Of a DNA stretch of 64,000 nucleotides, positions 19,036-28,379 are shown in pieces. Source of the DNA: Sinomicrobium oceani (lineage in GTDB: Bacteria; Bacteroidota; Bacteroidia; Flavobacteriales; Flavobacteriaceae); NCBI RefSeq assembly GCF_900119185.1, contig NZ_FPJE01000001.1, positions 124,001-188,000 of the forward strand, given 5' to 3'. Position 1 is the first letter of the stretch. Every line of letters starts with the position of its first letter. The notes beneath the pieces are model-generated. The model saw only the letters and a program-made list of their open reading frames with translations, ran no database searches and was not told the origin of the DNA. The translations under genes were made by a program, and so were the position numbers.

Positions 19036-19072
19036 AAAGAAGGAGGGGCAAACGCCCCTCCTTCTTTTTTGC
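19036..19072. terminator. Bidirectional terminator between susD and the OYE gene
   Basis: Perfect 14-bp stem (AAAGAAGGAGGGGC at 19036-19049 with its complement at 19054-19067), loop AAAC, flanked by T-rich DNA on the plus strand and, read in reverse, A/T runs for the minus strand. It serves the convergent susD and flavin oxidoreductase genes. Confidence 0.92.
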
Positions 19073-19086
19073 CATCACAGGTCTGT

Positions 19087-20148
19087 CTAATAAAGTTTTT
19101 GAAGACTCGAGGCATCAAATGCTTCGATCTCCTCAAAACGGTGTGCCTGTACCTTACGAACCCATTCCGGATCCTGTAAGACAGAACGCCCTACGGCCAC
19201 CAGGTCGAAGTCCCCGCGTTCATATCTTCGTACGAGTTCGTCCATTCCGGTTGCTGATGCTCCTTCCCCGCTCCAGGCTCCCAGAAAATCTCCTGAAAGT
19301 CCTACGGACCCCACTGTAATAGTCGGTTGTCCCGAAACTTTTTTGAGCCAGCCGGCAAAATTGAGATCCGATCCTTCAAATTCGGGTTCCCAGTACCTGC
19401 GTTGCGAACCGTGAAAAATATCCACTCCTGCTTCCGTAAGCGGAGCGATCCACGCTTCCATTTCTTCCGGGGTATACGCGAGTTTTACGGAATAATCCTG
19501 TTGTTTCCATTGCGAAATACGCAGTATGATCACCATCTCCGGGCCAACGGCTTTCCGCACGGCTTTTACGACCTCACGACCAAACCTGCTCCGTTCCCCG
19601 ATACTTTTTCCACCGTAATCATCTGTCCTATGATTCGTCCCTTCCCAGAAAAACTGGTCGATCAGGTACCCGTGAGCTCCATGGATTTCGAGGGCATCAA
19701 ACCCGAGCTCTTTGGCATGACGTGCAGACGCGGCAAAAGCTTCTATCGTTTTTTCGATATCCGCAACCGACATGGTATCCGGACTTTCCAGCGGAGCATC
19801 CGGCAACCATTTTCCGGCTTTGGTATTCCCTACGTGCCACAACTGCGGGGCTATCTTTCCGTGAGCGGCATGTACATCCTCCACCACACGTTTCCATCCC
19901 CGAAGTGCTTCCTCTCCGTAAAAATCGGGAATATCCCTCATGTTTTTAGATGCCGGACGATCAATGACCGTACCCTCCGTTAAAATAAGTCCTATCCCTC
20001 CGAGGGCCCTTCGCCTATAGTAATCGGCAACATCCTCTCCCGGAACACCATCCGTGGAAAAAGCCCTGGTCATCGGGGCCATAACAAAGCGGTTACTCAA
20101 TCTTAGTCCATTATATACAAAAGGTTCAAACAAACTATCTATAGCCAT
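19087..20148 (-). CDS. NADH:flavin oxidoreductase, old yellow enzyme family
   Basis: 353-residue FMN-dependent TIM-barrel ene-reductase. The N-terminus (SLFEPFVYNGLRLSNRFVMAPMTRAF) is typical of the OYE/2,4-dienoyl-CoA reductase family. Also present are QLWHVG near residue 104, the catalytic-pair-like EIHGAHGYLIDQF near 155-167, and RFGREVVKAVR. It lacks the iron-sulfur and second flavin domains of full 2,4-dienoyl-CoA reductase, so it resembles single-domain reductases of electrophilic alkenes. It is divergent from an HxlR regulator gene that probably controls it, the common arrangement for redox-responsive HxlR pairs. Confidence 0.93.
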   Translation of the reverse strand: MAIDSLFEPFVYNGLRLSNRFVMAPMTRAFSTDGVPGEDVADYYRRRALGGIGLILTEGTVIDRPASKNMRDIPDFYGEEALRGWKRVVEDVHAAHGKIAPQLWHVGNTKAGKWLPDAPLESPDTMSVADIEKTIEAFAASARHAKELGFDALEIHGAHGYLIDQFFWEGTNHRTDDYGGKSIGERSRFGREVVKAVRKAVGPEMVIILRISQWKQQDYSVKLAYTPEEMEAWIAPLTEAGVDIFHGSQRRYWEPEFEGSDLNFAGWLKKVSGQPTITVGSVGLSGDFLGAWSGEGASATGMDELVRRYERGDFDLVAVGRSVLQDPEWVRKVQAHRFEEIEAFDASSLQKLY

Positions 20149-20198
20149 TTTCTTCTCTTCTTTAAAGTGTTAAATCAAAAAATCCATACAAAACTAAC

Positions 20199-20222
20199 AC
20201 TAATAGTTTACTTTTGTAACTA
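20199..20222. promoter_or_regulatory. Candidate HxlR operator overlapping a -7 box
   Basis: In the divergent gap, TAGTTTAC and GTAACTA form a near-palindrome, with further GTAACTA half-sites downstream near 20240 and 20249. The inner TACTTTTG at 20209-20216 matches the TAnnTTTG -7 consensus on the plus strand; no clear -33 TTTG accompanies it. Repeated GTAACTA/TAGTTAC half-sites next to a dimeric winged-helix regulator gene suggest its binding site. Confidence 0.45.
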
Positions 20223-20255
20223 ATGATAGTTTTTTGTGGTAACTATAAGGTAACT

Positions 20256-20645
20256 ATGACCCCCAACAATAAGGAGATACCCGATATGAAAAACGATATA
20301 TTAAAGTACAGCAATTGCCCTATACAACGTTCTATGGCCATTCTCGGCTCCAAGTGGAAACCGATTATCATCTATACGCTGCGGGACCGGAAAGCACGTT
20401 TCGGGCAACTTCATGCCTCCATAGGACATATTTCCAGGAAGGTACTTACCGACATGCTCAGGGAACTGGAACATGACGAAATCATCCTGCGGCAGGAATT
20501 TAAAGAAATCCCTCCCAGGGTAGAATATCATCTTACGGAAAAAGGCAAAGCCCTTATCCCCATTATGACAGCACTTACCCGGTGGGATGATCTATACTCC
20601 CGGCACCACGAAGCTGCACAGACAGAAAAAGTCTCCGGTACGTAA
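20256..20645 (+). CDS. HxlR family transcriptional regulator
   Basis: About 129 residues with the HxlR winged-helix signature: Cys in SNCPIQRSMAILGSKWKP, then FGQLHASIGHISRKVLTDMLRELE and the wing PPRVEYHLTEKGKALIPI. HxlR proteins bind DNA as dimers, and the conserved Cys before helix 2 often senses electrophiles or oxidants. Start codons at 20223, 20256 and 20286 are possible; 20223 overlaps the putative promoter, so 20256 was chosen. Divergent from the OYE-type oxidoreductase gene, its likely target. Confidence 0.9.
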   Translation: MTPNNKEIPDMKNDILKYSNCPIQRSMAILGSKWKPIIIYTLRDRKARFGQLHASIGHISRKVLTDMLRELEHDEIILRQEFKEIPPRVEYHLTEKGKALIPIMTALTRWDDLYSRHHEAAQTEKVSGT

Positions 20646-20782
20646 CAACTGTTTCCCGGATACCCTGAAAAAATACCTGAAACCCGGGATGCCCGAAAAG
20701 CGATTTGTATCGTATATTCGCCTACGAAATACGGGCATTAATTATACACATTTCCGCTACCGGAAAGGCAAAAACCAGAACA

Positions 20783-21406
20783 ATGATAAAAGTATATATT
20801 ACAGACGATCATCCTATTGTACAGGAAGGCATAAAGAACCTCCTCGCTACCCGGGATGAAATTTCGTTAACCGGTGTTTACCAGAATGGCAAAGACACCC
20901 TGGAAGCCCTGGTCAAAGAAGAACCGGATGTTCTGTTACTGGACATCAACCTACCGGATATCAGTGGTATCGAACTCAGCAAACAGATCCGAGATGCCTA
21001 CCCGGAACTGAAAATCATCGTACTCAGTGTTCACAATGAAAAAGCCGTGATAAGCAGTGTCCTGCAAAACGGGGTCAACGGATATGTGCTCAAAAACTCC
21101 ATAGGAGACGAAATCATACAGGCCATTCACAAAGTGATAGACGGCGAATTGTACATGTGTGTGCAAACCCGCGACATATACAATAACCAGGATACCACAG
21201 GGCCCGATTTCATACCGAAAATCACCCGAAGGGAAAAGGAGATCCTGCAACTGGTTACGGAGGGAATGACCTCTGCCCAGATCGCGGAAAAACTCTTTAT
21301 CAGTCCTTATACCGTGGAAACACACCGGAAAAATCTCATGGAAAAATTTGATGTCAATAACATGACAGCAATCATAAAATACGCTACGGAGTTTAAACTC
21401 CTCTGA
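20783..21406 (+). CDS. NarL/LuxR-type response regulator
   Basis: 207 residues from the ATG at 20783, which directly precedes the receiver domain (IKVYITDDHPIVQEG). Phospho-acceptor D54 lies in LLLDINLPD, K104 in YVLKNS. The C-terminal LuxR helix-turn-helix (TRREKEILQLVTEGMTSAQIAEKLF) ends at TVETHRKNLMEKF. No sensor kinase is adjacent; the NarL-type partner class (HisKA_3) is present elsewhere in the window at 51151-53229, but pairing is not shown. Confidence 0.93.
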   Translation: MIKVYITDDHPIVQEGIKNLLATRDEISLTGVYQNGKDTLEALVKEEPDVLLLDINLPDISGIELSKQIRDAYPELKIIVLSVHNEKAVISSVLQNGVNGYVLKNSIGDEIIQAIHKVIDGELYMCVQTRDIYNNQDTTGPDFIPKITRREKEILQLVTEGMTSAQIAEKLFISPYTVETHRKNLMEKFDVNNMTAIIKYATEFKLL

Positions 21407-21417
21407 TATAAGGAAAA

Positions 21418-21455
21418 CAGGAGCCGGTTTTTTAACTTCCGGTTCCTGCCTGCTT
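21418..21455 (+). terminator. Terminator after the response regulator gene
   Basis: 10-bp stem (CAGGAGCCGG at 21418-21427 with 21439-21448, one G-T pair), 11-nt T-rich loop, T-containing tail. Twelve bases after the stop codon. Confidence 0.6.
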
Positions 21456-21575
21456 TATTTCTGCACCCTGTTTTTCCCGGACGTTCCGGGTCCCTCTCTT
21501 CCTGTATCCGGAGATACATTTCCGCCCGTGGTACTTATTTTTGTGAAGTCACTGACATTTTTAAGTTGCTTTCGT

Positions 21576-21583
21576 TAAATTTG
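21576..21583 (+). promoter_or_regulatory. -7 promoter box of udk
   Basis: TAAATTTG matches the Bacteroidetes -7 consensus TAnnTTTG exactly, 19 bases before the udk start. No good TTTG at -33. Confidence 0.45.
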
Positions 21584-21602
21584 CCGAAAAACAAAACAGT
21601 TC

Positions 21603-22211
21603 ATGTTAATCATAGGAATCGCCGGTGGAACGGGTTGCGGCAAAACCACCGTTGTTAACCAGATCATCGACGAATTACCGGAAAATGAAGTAGGTGTTAT
21701 TTCACAGGATTCCTACTATAAAGACACATCGCACCTGTCTTATGAAGAGCGGACCAAAATAAACTTTGATCACCCCAGGGCCATCGATTTCGATCTCCTG
21801 GTAAATCACCTGAAAACTTTAAAAGAGGGCGAACCCGTGCATCAGCCGGTCTACTCTTTTGTAAAGCACAACCGAACCAAAGATACGGTGCTGACCCATC
21901 CGCGAAAAGTGATGATCGTGGAGGGTATCCTTATTCTCACACATCCCGAGATAAGGGATATGTTTGATATTAAAATATTCGTTCACGCCGATTCGGACGA
22001 GCGCCTGATCCGTCGTTTAAAAAGAGATATCAACGAGCGCGGAAGAGACCTGGACGAAGTATTGAACCGTTACCAGAATACGCTCAAACCCATGCACCAG
22101 CAATTTATCGAACCGACAAAAGAATTTGCAGATATCATAATCCCGAACAATAAATACAATACCGTGGCAGTTGGTATAGTACGAACTATTATCAACGAGA
22201 AACTGGCCTGA
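21603..22211 (+). CDS. udk: Uridine kinase
   Basis: 202-residue pyrimidine salvage kinase that converts uridine and cytidine to UMP and CMP. The P-loop GGTGCGKTT is at residues 8-16. The family segments SQDSYYKDTSHL, FDHPRAIDFDLL, VEGILIL and the lid RRLKRDINERGRDLDEVL all follow in order. Length is normal. It is followed at about 100 bases by the FtsB-like gene, a neighbourhood often seen in flavobacteria. Confidence 0.96.
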   Translation: MLIIGIAGGTGCGKTTVVNQIIDELPENEVGVISQDSYYKDTSHLSYEERTKINFDHPRAIDFDLLVNHLKTLKEGEPVHQPVYSFVKHNRTKDTVLTHPRKVMIVEGILILTHPEIRDMFDIKIFVHADSDERLIRRLKRDINERGRDLDEVLNRYQNTLKPMHQQFIEPTKEFADIIIPNNKYNTVAVGIVRTIINEKLA

Positions 22212-22313
22212 AAAGCCGGTTGAAGAAGACACCCCCTGCGCCCGGAACGCAAAACCGCTTCCGAACGGCGTAGATAAGATCGCATAAGCAGGAACCTTTT
22301 ATATTCATAGCGG

Positions 22314-22661
22314 ATGAATTTTATAAAAAAAATACGAACGAACAGGTGGTTTTCATTCTTCAGTAATATTTATGTTATTGTATTGACGGTCTTTGCGGTG
22401 TGGATGATCTTTTTCGATACCAATTCCCTGCTTACACACATGGAACTCGAAAAAGAAATTGATAAATTGCAAAAGCAAAAAGAGTACCTGCAAAAAGAGA
22501 TCAGCGAAGACAAAAAGGTTATCGACAACCTTAAAGAAGATCGTAATATAGAAAAATTTGCCCGGGAAGAATACTATTTCAAGAAAGACGACGAGGAGAT
22601 CTATATTATAGAGAAGCAGGACAGCATTGCTTGGAAAAAGAAAAAAAAGAAAAAGGAATAG
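22314..22661 (+). CDS. FtsB/DivIC-family septum formation protein
   Basis: 115-residue bitopic membrane protein: a transmembrane helix at about 15-35 (NIYVIVLTVFAVWMIFFD), a coiled coil at about 43-85 (MELEKEIDKLQKQKEYLQKE) and the conserved ARE(E)YYF-type segment near 85-92, ending in a lysine-rich tail. This is the DivIC/FtsB family that links division proteins in the periplasm. Lies between udk and the methylmalonyl-CoA mutase genes on the same strand. Confidence 0.88.
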   Translation: MNFIKKIRTNRWFSFFSNIYVIVLTVFAVWMIFFDTNSLLTHMELEKEIDKLQKQKEYLQKEISEDKKVIDNLKEDRNIEKFAREEYYFKKDDEEIYIIEKQDSIAWKKKKKKKE

Positions 22662-22748
22662 TTTCCGTAACGATCGGGAACCGGACCACATAACGGCTTA
22701 AAACGGGTAAGTCCATCGGGGTGGCTCCGTCATAAAGCTCCGAAATAG

Positions 22749-22789
22749 TCCTTAAATACGGAGTGGGATTTTCCCTTGCTTTTTAAGGA
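22749..22789 (+). other. Structured leader just upstream of mutA
   Basis: An 8-base perfect inverted repeat (TCCTTAAA at 22749-22756, TTTAAGGA at 22782-22789) encloses an inner GGG-ATTTT-CCC hairpin, 18 bases before the mutA start. It may sequester the translation start or be a processed hairpin. It bears no B12-box sequence. Confidence 0.35.
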
Positions 22790-22807
22790 CATAAAACCAG
22801 TACAGGC

Positions 22808-24193
22808 ATGCATAAACTTCTGTTTGACGAGTTCCCCGAAGTTTCCGCCAAGATGTGGAAACAAAAAATCCAATTTGATCTCAAGGGGGCAGAATACAGT
22901 ACATTACTCTCAAAAGCCGCCGAAGGTATCGATATCAGGCCTTTTTACCACCCGGACGATGCTATACCGGTACATGCCGGCCTCAAGAAGTCCGGAAGCT
23001 GGAAAACCGGGCAGAGGATATACGCCGGAAATGAAGAAATGGCCGCCAAAAAAGCGATACATGCCATCGACCGCGGTGCGGAAAGCCTTTGGTTTACTGT
23101 GCCTTCCGAGGATACCGATCTTTCCGCCCTGCTCGGTCAGCTCCCCGCTACCGGGGTATCCCTGCATATCCAACCCCTGTTTCTGAGTCCGGATTTTACC
23201 AGGAAATCACAGGAGCAGCTTTCCGGCTTTTCAAAGGTTTACCTGCACAACGATACCATAGGCAACCTCGCCCGGAGCGGCAACTGGTTCTACACCTTCG
23301 AAAAAGATCGTGATCTTTTCCTGCAGACCATAGGATCGGGAGAAAAACTCAGTAGCGTGATCACTACAGATCTCTCCCTGTATCAGAATGCAGGGGCTAA
23401 TATCGTGCAACAACTGGCCTATGCCATGGCCCATATCAATGAATATCTCAACCTGCCGGAAACCACAACGGCACTGGACGGCAGGACTGTTGTTTTTAAA
23501 ACTGCCATAGGTTCCGATTACTTCTTCGAGATCGCTAAATTACGTGCCCTTAGAATTTTATGGCACACACTGAGCCGGCAGTACGGGATAAAGACCGAAT
23601 GTCATATCCTGGCCTTCCCTACCCGACGAAATAAAACGCTTTACGATTACAATGTCAATATGCTGCGGACTACCACCGAATGTATGAGTGCCATTCTCGG
23701 TGGTGCCGACACTATTTGCAACCTCCCTTATGACTCCATCTACCACAAAGACAACGAGTTTTCAGAACGCATAGCCCGTAACCAGCTTCTTATCCTGAAA
23801 AACGAGAGTTATTTCGACAAAGTATCCAATCCGGCAGACGGGGCTTATTACATCGAAGACATCACCAACAGGATATCGGAAAAAGCCCTCGATATCTTTA
23901 AACAGATCGAAGCCGGCGGGGGCTTTCTGCAACAACTGAAAGACCATACCATTCAGAAAAAAATAAAAGAAAGTGCCCGTACGGAACAGCAGTTGTTCGA
24001 TGAAGGACAGCATGTACTGATAGGTACCAACACCTATCGAAACCCCGACGACCGGATGACCGGAGCACTGGAATTGTTCCCCTTTATCAAAACCAGGCCG
24101 AGAAAAACACTGATCGAACCGGTTACAGAAAGAAGGTTGGCCGAAAAGACCGAACAGGAACGCCTGGCACGGGAACAAAAGAACAACGATTAA
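22808..24193 (+). CDS. mutA: Methylmalonyl-CoA mutase small (beta) subunit
   Basis: Non-catalytic partner of MutB. The 461 residues comprise only the TIM-barrel-like part (FDEFPEVSAKMWKQKIQFDLKG at the N-terminus, FRTTTECMSAILGGAD-type region near 295, ADGAYYIEDITNRIS near 345). It lacks the degenerate C-terminal B12-binding domain of the 600+ residue actinobacterial form; the short form is usual in flavobacteria, so it is not a truncation. 111 bases separate it from mutB and the two should be co-expressed. With MutB it interconverts succinyl-CoA and methylmalonyl-CoA. Confidence 0.93.
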   Translation: MHKLLFDEFPEVSAKMWKQKIQFDLKGAEYSTLLSKAAEGIDIRPFYHPDDAIPVHAGLKKSGSWKTGQRIYAGNEEMAAKKAIHAIDRGAESLWFTVPSEDTDLSALLGQLPATGVSLHIQPLFLSPDFTRKSQEQLSGFSKVYLHNDTIGNLARSGNWFYTFEKDRDLFLQTIGSGEKLSSVITTDLSLYQNAGANIVQQLAYAMAHINEYLNLPETTTALDGRTVVFKTAIGSDYFFEIAKLRALRILWHTLSRQYGIKTECHILAFPTRRNKTLYDYNVNMLRTTTECMSAILGGADTICNLPYDSIYHKDNEFSERIARNQLLILKNESYFDKVSNPADGAYYIEDITNRISEKALDIFKQIEAGGGFLQQLKDHTIQKKIKESARTEQQLFDEGQHVLIGTNTYRNPDDRMTGALELFPFIKTRPRKTLIEPVTERRLAEKTEQERLAREQKNND

Positions 24194-24304
24194 GGTTTCG
24201 TCCGTCCGGAACACTCAAGCTGTAATATCCCGGTAACAGATATTATTGGAAGCCACCGGAAAAAAGGGGGATCATTATGTGTAATACAAAGACCGACATT
24301 ACCC

Positions 24305-26434
24305 ATGAAAAGAAAAAATCTTCAACATATCACACTATCATATCCGGAAGACAAACCAACGGCTTCCGGAGCGCACCATACCTTTGCCGAAGGCATTGAA
24401 GTAAAGCCGGAGTTCACGAAAAAAGACCTCAGGGATACCGGGCATCTCCGTTTTGCAGCCGGAATTCCGCCTTTTCTGCGGGGTCCTTACAGTACCATGC
24501 ATGTCTCACGTCCATGGACGATAAGACAATATGCCGGGTTCTCCACTGCCGAAGAGAGCAACGCCTTCTACCGCCGTAATCTCGCTGCCGGACAGAAAGG
24601 ACTTTCGGTCGCTTTTGATCTGGCCACCCATCGCGGGTACGACAGCGATCACGAACGTGTGGTTGGCGATGTGGGAAAAGCCGGAGTAGCCATAGATTCG
24701 GTGGAAGACATGAAAATATTGTTTGACCGGATTCCTCTCGATCAGATGTCCGTATCCATGACCATGAACGGTGCGGTACTGCCTGTTATGGCTTTTTATA
24801 TCGTAGTAGCCGAAGAGCAGGGCGTATCTCCGAAACAACTATCCGGAACCATACAAAACGATATTCTCAAGGAGTTTATGGTTAGGAATACCTATATCTA
24901 TCCGCCAGGTCCCTCCATGAAGATCATTGCGGATATTTTCGGGTACACCAGCAAAAACATGCCGAGGTTCAACAGCATCAGCATCTCCGGATACCACATG
25001 CAGGAAGCCGGGGCTACTGCCGATATCGAACTGGCCTATACCCTGGCTGACGGGCTTGAGTATATCCGCACGGGGCTCCAGGCAGGGATGGATATCGACA
25101 CCTTTGCCCCCCGCCTTTCCTTTTTCTGGGCCATCGGGATGAATCACTTTATGGAAATTGCCAAAATGCGGGCCGGGCGGATGCTTTGGGCAAAGCTCGT
25201 TAAACAGTTTGGCCCGAAAAACGAAAAATCACTTTCGCTGCGTACCCACTGCCAGACCAGCGGATGGAGCCTGACCGAACAGGATCCTTTCAACAATGTT
25301 GCCCGTACCTGTATCGAGGCATCAGCAGCCGTATTCGGAGGTACACAATCGCTCCACACCAATGCGCTTGACGAAGCCATTGCATTACCCACCGATTTTT
25401 CTGCCAGGATAGCCCGGAATACGCAGTTATACCTCCAGGAAGAGACCGGGATTACCCGCACGGTCGATCCCTGGGCCGGAAGCTATTACGTCGAGTATCT
25501 TACGGACCGGATAGCGCAACAGGCCTGGAAACTCATCGAAGAAGTCGAAGCGCTCGGCGGAATGACAAAAGCCATCGAAGCCGGGATCCCGAAAATGCGT
25601 ATCGAAGAAGCCGCCGCCCGCAAACAGGCCCGTATAGACAGCGGGCAGGATATTATTGTAGGTGTCAATAAATACCGTCTGAAAAAAGAAGATCCCCTCC
25701 ACATCCTCGAAGTAGATAATCAGACCGTAAGAAAACAACAGGTAGAGCGACTGGAAAAAATAAAGACGGAGCGCGATACCCGACAGGTGAAAGCTGCGCT
25801 CGAAAAAATAAGCGCATGTGCCCGTACAGGTGAAGGAAATTTATTAGATTTAGCCGTTCATGCTGCAAGGCACCGGGCGACACTCGGAGAGATCAGTGAT
25901 GCGCTCAGTGCTGTTTTCGGCAGACATAAAGCCAGAATTCAATCTTTTACCGGGGTGTATTCCAAAGAAATAAAGAACGATCGGAGTTTCGAAAAAGCCA
26001 GACAACTGGCCGATGAGTTTGCCGCACTGGAAGGGCGAAGACCGCGGATCATGATCGCCAAAATGGGACAGGACGGTCACGATCGCGGAGCCAAAGTCGT
26101 AGCTACGGGCTATGCCGATGTAGGCTTTGACGTAGACATAGGCCCCTTGTTCCAGACACCCGCCGAAGCGGCCAAACAAGCCGTGGAAAACGATGTGCAC
26201 ATCCTGGGGGTTTCCTCACTCGCCGCAGGGCACAAAACCCTGGTGCCCCAGGTTATCGAAGCCTTAAAAGCTTACGGACGCGAAGATATCCTCGTTATCG
26301 TCGGCGGTGTGATCCCCGCACAGGACTACGATTTTCTTTTTGATGCCGGAGCCATAGCTGTTTTCGGCCCCGGAACCAGGATCAGCGATGCAGCCATACA
26401 AATGCTGGAGATTCTGATACAAATGCACTCGTAA
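24305..26434 (+). CDS. mutB: Methylmalonyl-CoA mutase large (alpha) subunit, adenosylcobalamin-dependent
   Basis: 709-residue catalytic subunit. The substrate-binding barrel is at about 30-540 ([55 protein letters not shown]). A linker follows, then the cobalamin-binding domain from about 575 with the DxHxxG motif DGHDRG at 590-595 (His592 as the cobalt ligand) and [12 protein letters not shown]. It carries out the reversible isomerisation of succinyl-CoA and methylmalonyl-CoA, used for propionate and odd-chain or branched amino-acid breakdown. The enzyme needs adenosylcobalamin; a B12-riboswitch-controlled uptake operon lies in the same window at 57.9-63.9 kb. Confidence 0.97.
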   Translation: MKRKNLQHITLSYPEDKPTASGAHHTFAEGIEVKPEFTKKDLRDTGHLRFAAGIPPFLRGPYSTMHVSRPWTIRQYAGFSTAEESNAFYRRNLAAGQKGLSVAFDLATHRGYDSDHERVVGDVGKAGVAIDSVEDMKILFDRIPLDQMSVSMTMNGAVLPVMAFYIVVAEEQGVSPKQLSGTIQNDILKEFMVRNTYIYPPGPSMKIIADIFGYTSKNMPRFNSISISGYHMQEAGATADIELAYTLADGLEYIRTGLQAGMDIDTFAPRLSFFWAIGMNHFMEIAKMRAGRMLWAKLVKQFGPKNEKSLSLRTHCQTSGWSLTEQDPFNNVARTCIEASAAVFGGTQSLHTNALDEAIALPTDFSARIARNTQLYLQEETGITRTVDPWAGSYYVEYLTDRIAQQAWKLIEEVEALGGMTKAIEAGIPKMRIEEAAARKQARIDSGQDIIVGVNKYRLKKEDPLHILEVDNQTVRKQQVERLEKIKTERDTRQVKAALEKISACARTGEGNLLDLAVHAARHRATLGEISDALSAVFGRHKARIQSFTGVYSKEIKNDRSFEKARQLADEFAALEGRRPRIMIAKMGQDGHDRGAKVVATGYADVGFDVDIGPLFQTPAEAAKQAVENDVHILGVSSLAAGHKTLVPQVIEALKAYGREDILVIVGGVIPAQDYDFLFDAGAIAVFGPGTRISDAAIQMLEILIQMHS

Positions 26435-26543
26435 ACCGTTCCGGATCACACGATCTAAATACCATGCACGGGAAAACTTTTTAACGTATTGGTTACTATG
26501 CACGCATACTAAATTTTGTATCTTTACGAAAAACACAGCTATC

Positions 26544-27419
26544 ATGTACACCGACAAAATGCTTCGCGACGATGCGCTTAAAGGAAAAAACATCGTAGTT
26601 ACCGGCGGCGGCAGTGGCCTTGGCAAGGCCATGACAAAATACTTCCTCGAGCTCGGGGCCCGTGTGGCCATTACATCCCGCGACCTGGAAAAACTGCAAC
26701 ATACGGCCAGGGAACTCGAAGATGAGACCGGGGGTACCTGCCTTCCCGTAGCCTGCGACGTCCGGCATTACGATCAGGTCGAAGCTATGCTGAAACAAGT
26801 CCTGGACAACTTCGGGCAAGTCGATGTGCTGCTCAACAATGCAGCCGGGAATTTTATCTCTCCTACCGAAAGATTATCGGCCAATGCTTTCGATACTATA
26901 ATAGACATCGTACTGAAAGGCAGCAAAAACTGCACTCTTGCTTTCGGAAAGCACTGGATAGCCGGCAAACAACAAAATACGGTTGTACTCAACATTGTCA
27001 CTACCTATTCCTGGACAGGTTCGGCCTATGTTGTGCCCAGCGCTACCGCTAAAGCCGGTGTACTGGCCATGACACGAAGCCTTGCTGTAGAATGGGCCAA
27101 ATACGGTATCCGTTTTAATGCCATTGCTCCCGGGCCCTTCCCTACCAAAGGAGCATGGGACCGTTTACTCCCCGGAGAACTCAAGGAAAAATTCGACCTG
27201 GCCAGGAAAGTTCCGCTGAAACGCGTGGGAGAACACCAGGAACTCGCTAACCTGGCAGCCTACCTCGTATCCGATTTTGCCGCCTATCTCAACGGAGAGG
27301 TCATCACCATAGACGGTGGTGAGTGGCTCAAGGGGGCGGGACAATTTAACCTTCTCGATCAGATCCCGGAAGCGATGTGGGATATGCTCGAAAATACAAT
27401 CCGGAAAAACTCCAGATAA
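26544..27419 (+). CDS. SDR family oxidoreductase, 2,4-dienoyl-CoA reductase-like
   Basis: 291-residue NADP(H)-type short-chain dehydrogenase. The cofactor loop TGGGSGLGKAM is near residue 20-30, NNAAGNF near 98-104, and INAIAP-like FNAIAPGPF near 190. The active-site pattern is SxxxK (SATAKAG) instead of YxxxK, with Tyr upstream in TTYSWTG, which is the signature of 2,4-dienoyl-CoA reductases. It would reduce dienoyl-CoA intermediates during oxidation of unsaturated fatty acids. Its position after mutAB supports a role in acyl-CoA metabolism. Confidence 0.88.
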   Translation: MYTDKMLRDDALKGKNIVVTGGGSGLGKAMTKYFLELGARVAITSRDLEKLQHTARELEDETGGTCLPVACDVRHYDQVEAMLKQVLDNFGQVDVLLNNAAGNFISPTERLSANAFDTIIDIVLKGSKNCTLAFGKHWIAGKQQNTVVLNIVTTYSWTGSAYVVPSATAKAGVLAMTRSLAVEWAKYGIRFNAIAPGPFPTKGAWDRLLPGELKEKFDLARKVPLKRVGEHQELANLAAYLVSDFAAYLNGEVITIDGGEWLKGAGQFNLLDQIPEAMWDMLENTIRKNSR

Positions 27420-27605
27420 CGGTGTTTTCCGAACCCCGAAATCGTACAGACAGAAACTTATAAAACATTCTATACCCGTATGCTTATCGGTATACGGGGT
27501 ATAATCGCAAGGCATACAATGACCTGCAGGGCACTGTTAACAAATTTCATTTTCAAAACCCGGAAATAGTTGTATTTTTACCTGTCTAAATCCAATTGAA
27601 ATTAC

Positions 27606-28379
27606 ATGGGTAAAATAATAGCCATTGCGAATCAGAAAGGCGGCGTAGGCAAGACCACTACGTCTGTTAATCTGGCTGCCTCACTCGGTGTTCTGGAAAA
27701 GAAGGTTCTTCTTATTGACGCCGACCCGCAAGCCAATGCCACTTCCGGACTGGGTTTGGATGTAGAAGAGATCGAAGCAGGAACATACCAGCTCCTGGAG
27801 CACACCATGAATGCCAAAGACGCCATTATCGGCACGGATTCCCCGAATGTAGACCTTATCCCCGCACATATAGACCTCGTTGCTATTGAAATAGAACTGG
27901 TAGACAAAGATCGTAGAGAATATATGCTCAAGGAAGCGCTCGCAGGCCTTCGCGACGAATATGATTATATTCTTATCGACTGTGCCCCCTCACTGGGATT
28001 ACTGACACTCAATGCCCTGACGGCGGCAGACGCTGTCATCATTCCCATACAGTGCGAATACTTTGCCCTGGAAGGCCTTGGAAAACTGCTGAACACTATA
28101 AAAAGCGTACAGAAGATCCACAATCACAACCTCGATATCGAAGGGCTGTTACTCACTATGTACGACGCCAGGCTACGCCTTTCCAACCAGGTCGTGGAAG
28201 AAGTGCAGAAACACTTTAACGATATGGTCTTCGAAACGATCATCCAAAGGAATGTACGCCTCAGTGAGGCTCCGAGTTACGGAGAAAGTATCATTAATTA
28301 TGATGCGAGCAGTAAGGGAGCGGCAAATTATTTAAATTTGGCCCACGAAATCATTAAAAAGAACAAGCAGACGGTTTAA
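27606..28379 (+). CDS. parA: ParA family chromosome-partitioning ATPase
   Basis: 257-residue Walker-type ATPase. The deviant Walker A KGGVGKTT is at residues 11-18 ([20 protein letters not shown]), with the A' motif [12 protein letters not shown] and Walker [18 protein letters not shown]. Lacks the N-terminal helix-turn-helix of plasmid ParA, so it is the chromosomal Soj type. Its stop codon overlaps the parB start by one base. Confidence 0.97.
   Translation: MGKIIAIANQKGGVGKTTTSVNLAASLGVLEKKVLLIDADPQANATSGLGLDVEEIEAGTYQLLEHTMNAKDAIIGTDSPNVDLIPAHIDLVAIEIELVDKDRREYMLKEALAGLRDEYDYILIDCAPSLGLLTLNALTAADAVIIPIQCEYFALEGLGKLLNTIKSVQKIHNHNLDIEGLLLTMYDARLRLSNQVVEEVQKHFNDMVFETIIQRNVRLSEAPSYGESIINYDASSKGAANYLNLAHEIIKKNKQTV

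Noticed and set aside
22680-22807. Second cobalamin riboswitch before mutA
   Set aside because: The region is too short and lacks all conserved B12-class sequence blocks; only a simple hairpin is present.
22808-24193. mutA as a truncated gene because it is shorter than the actinobacterial subunit
   Set aside because: The short form without the degenerate B12 domain is normal for flavobacteria and the C-terminus ends cleanly.
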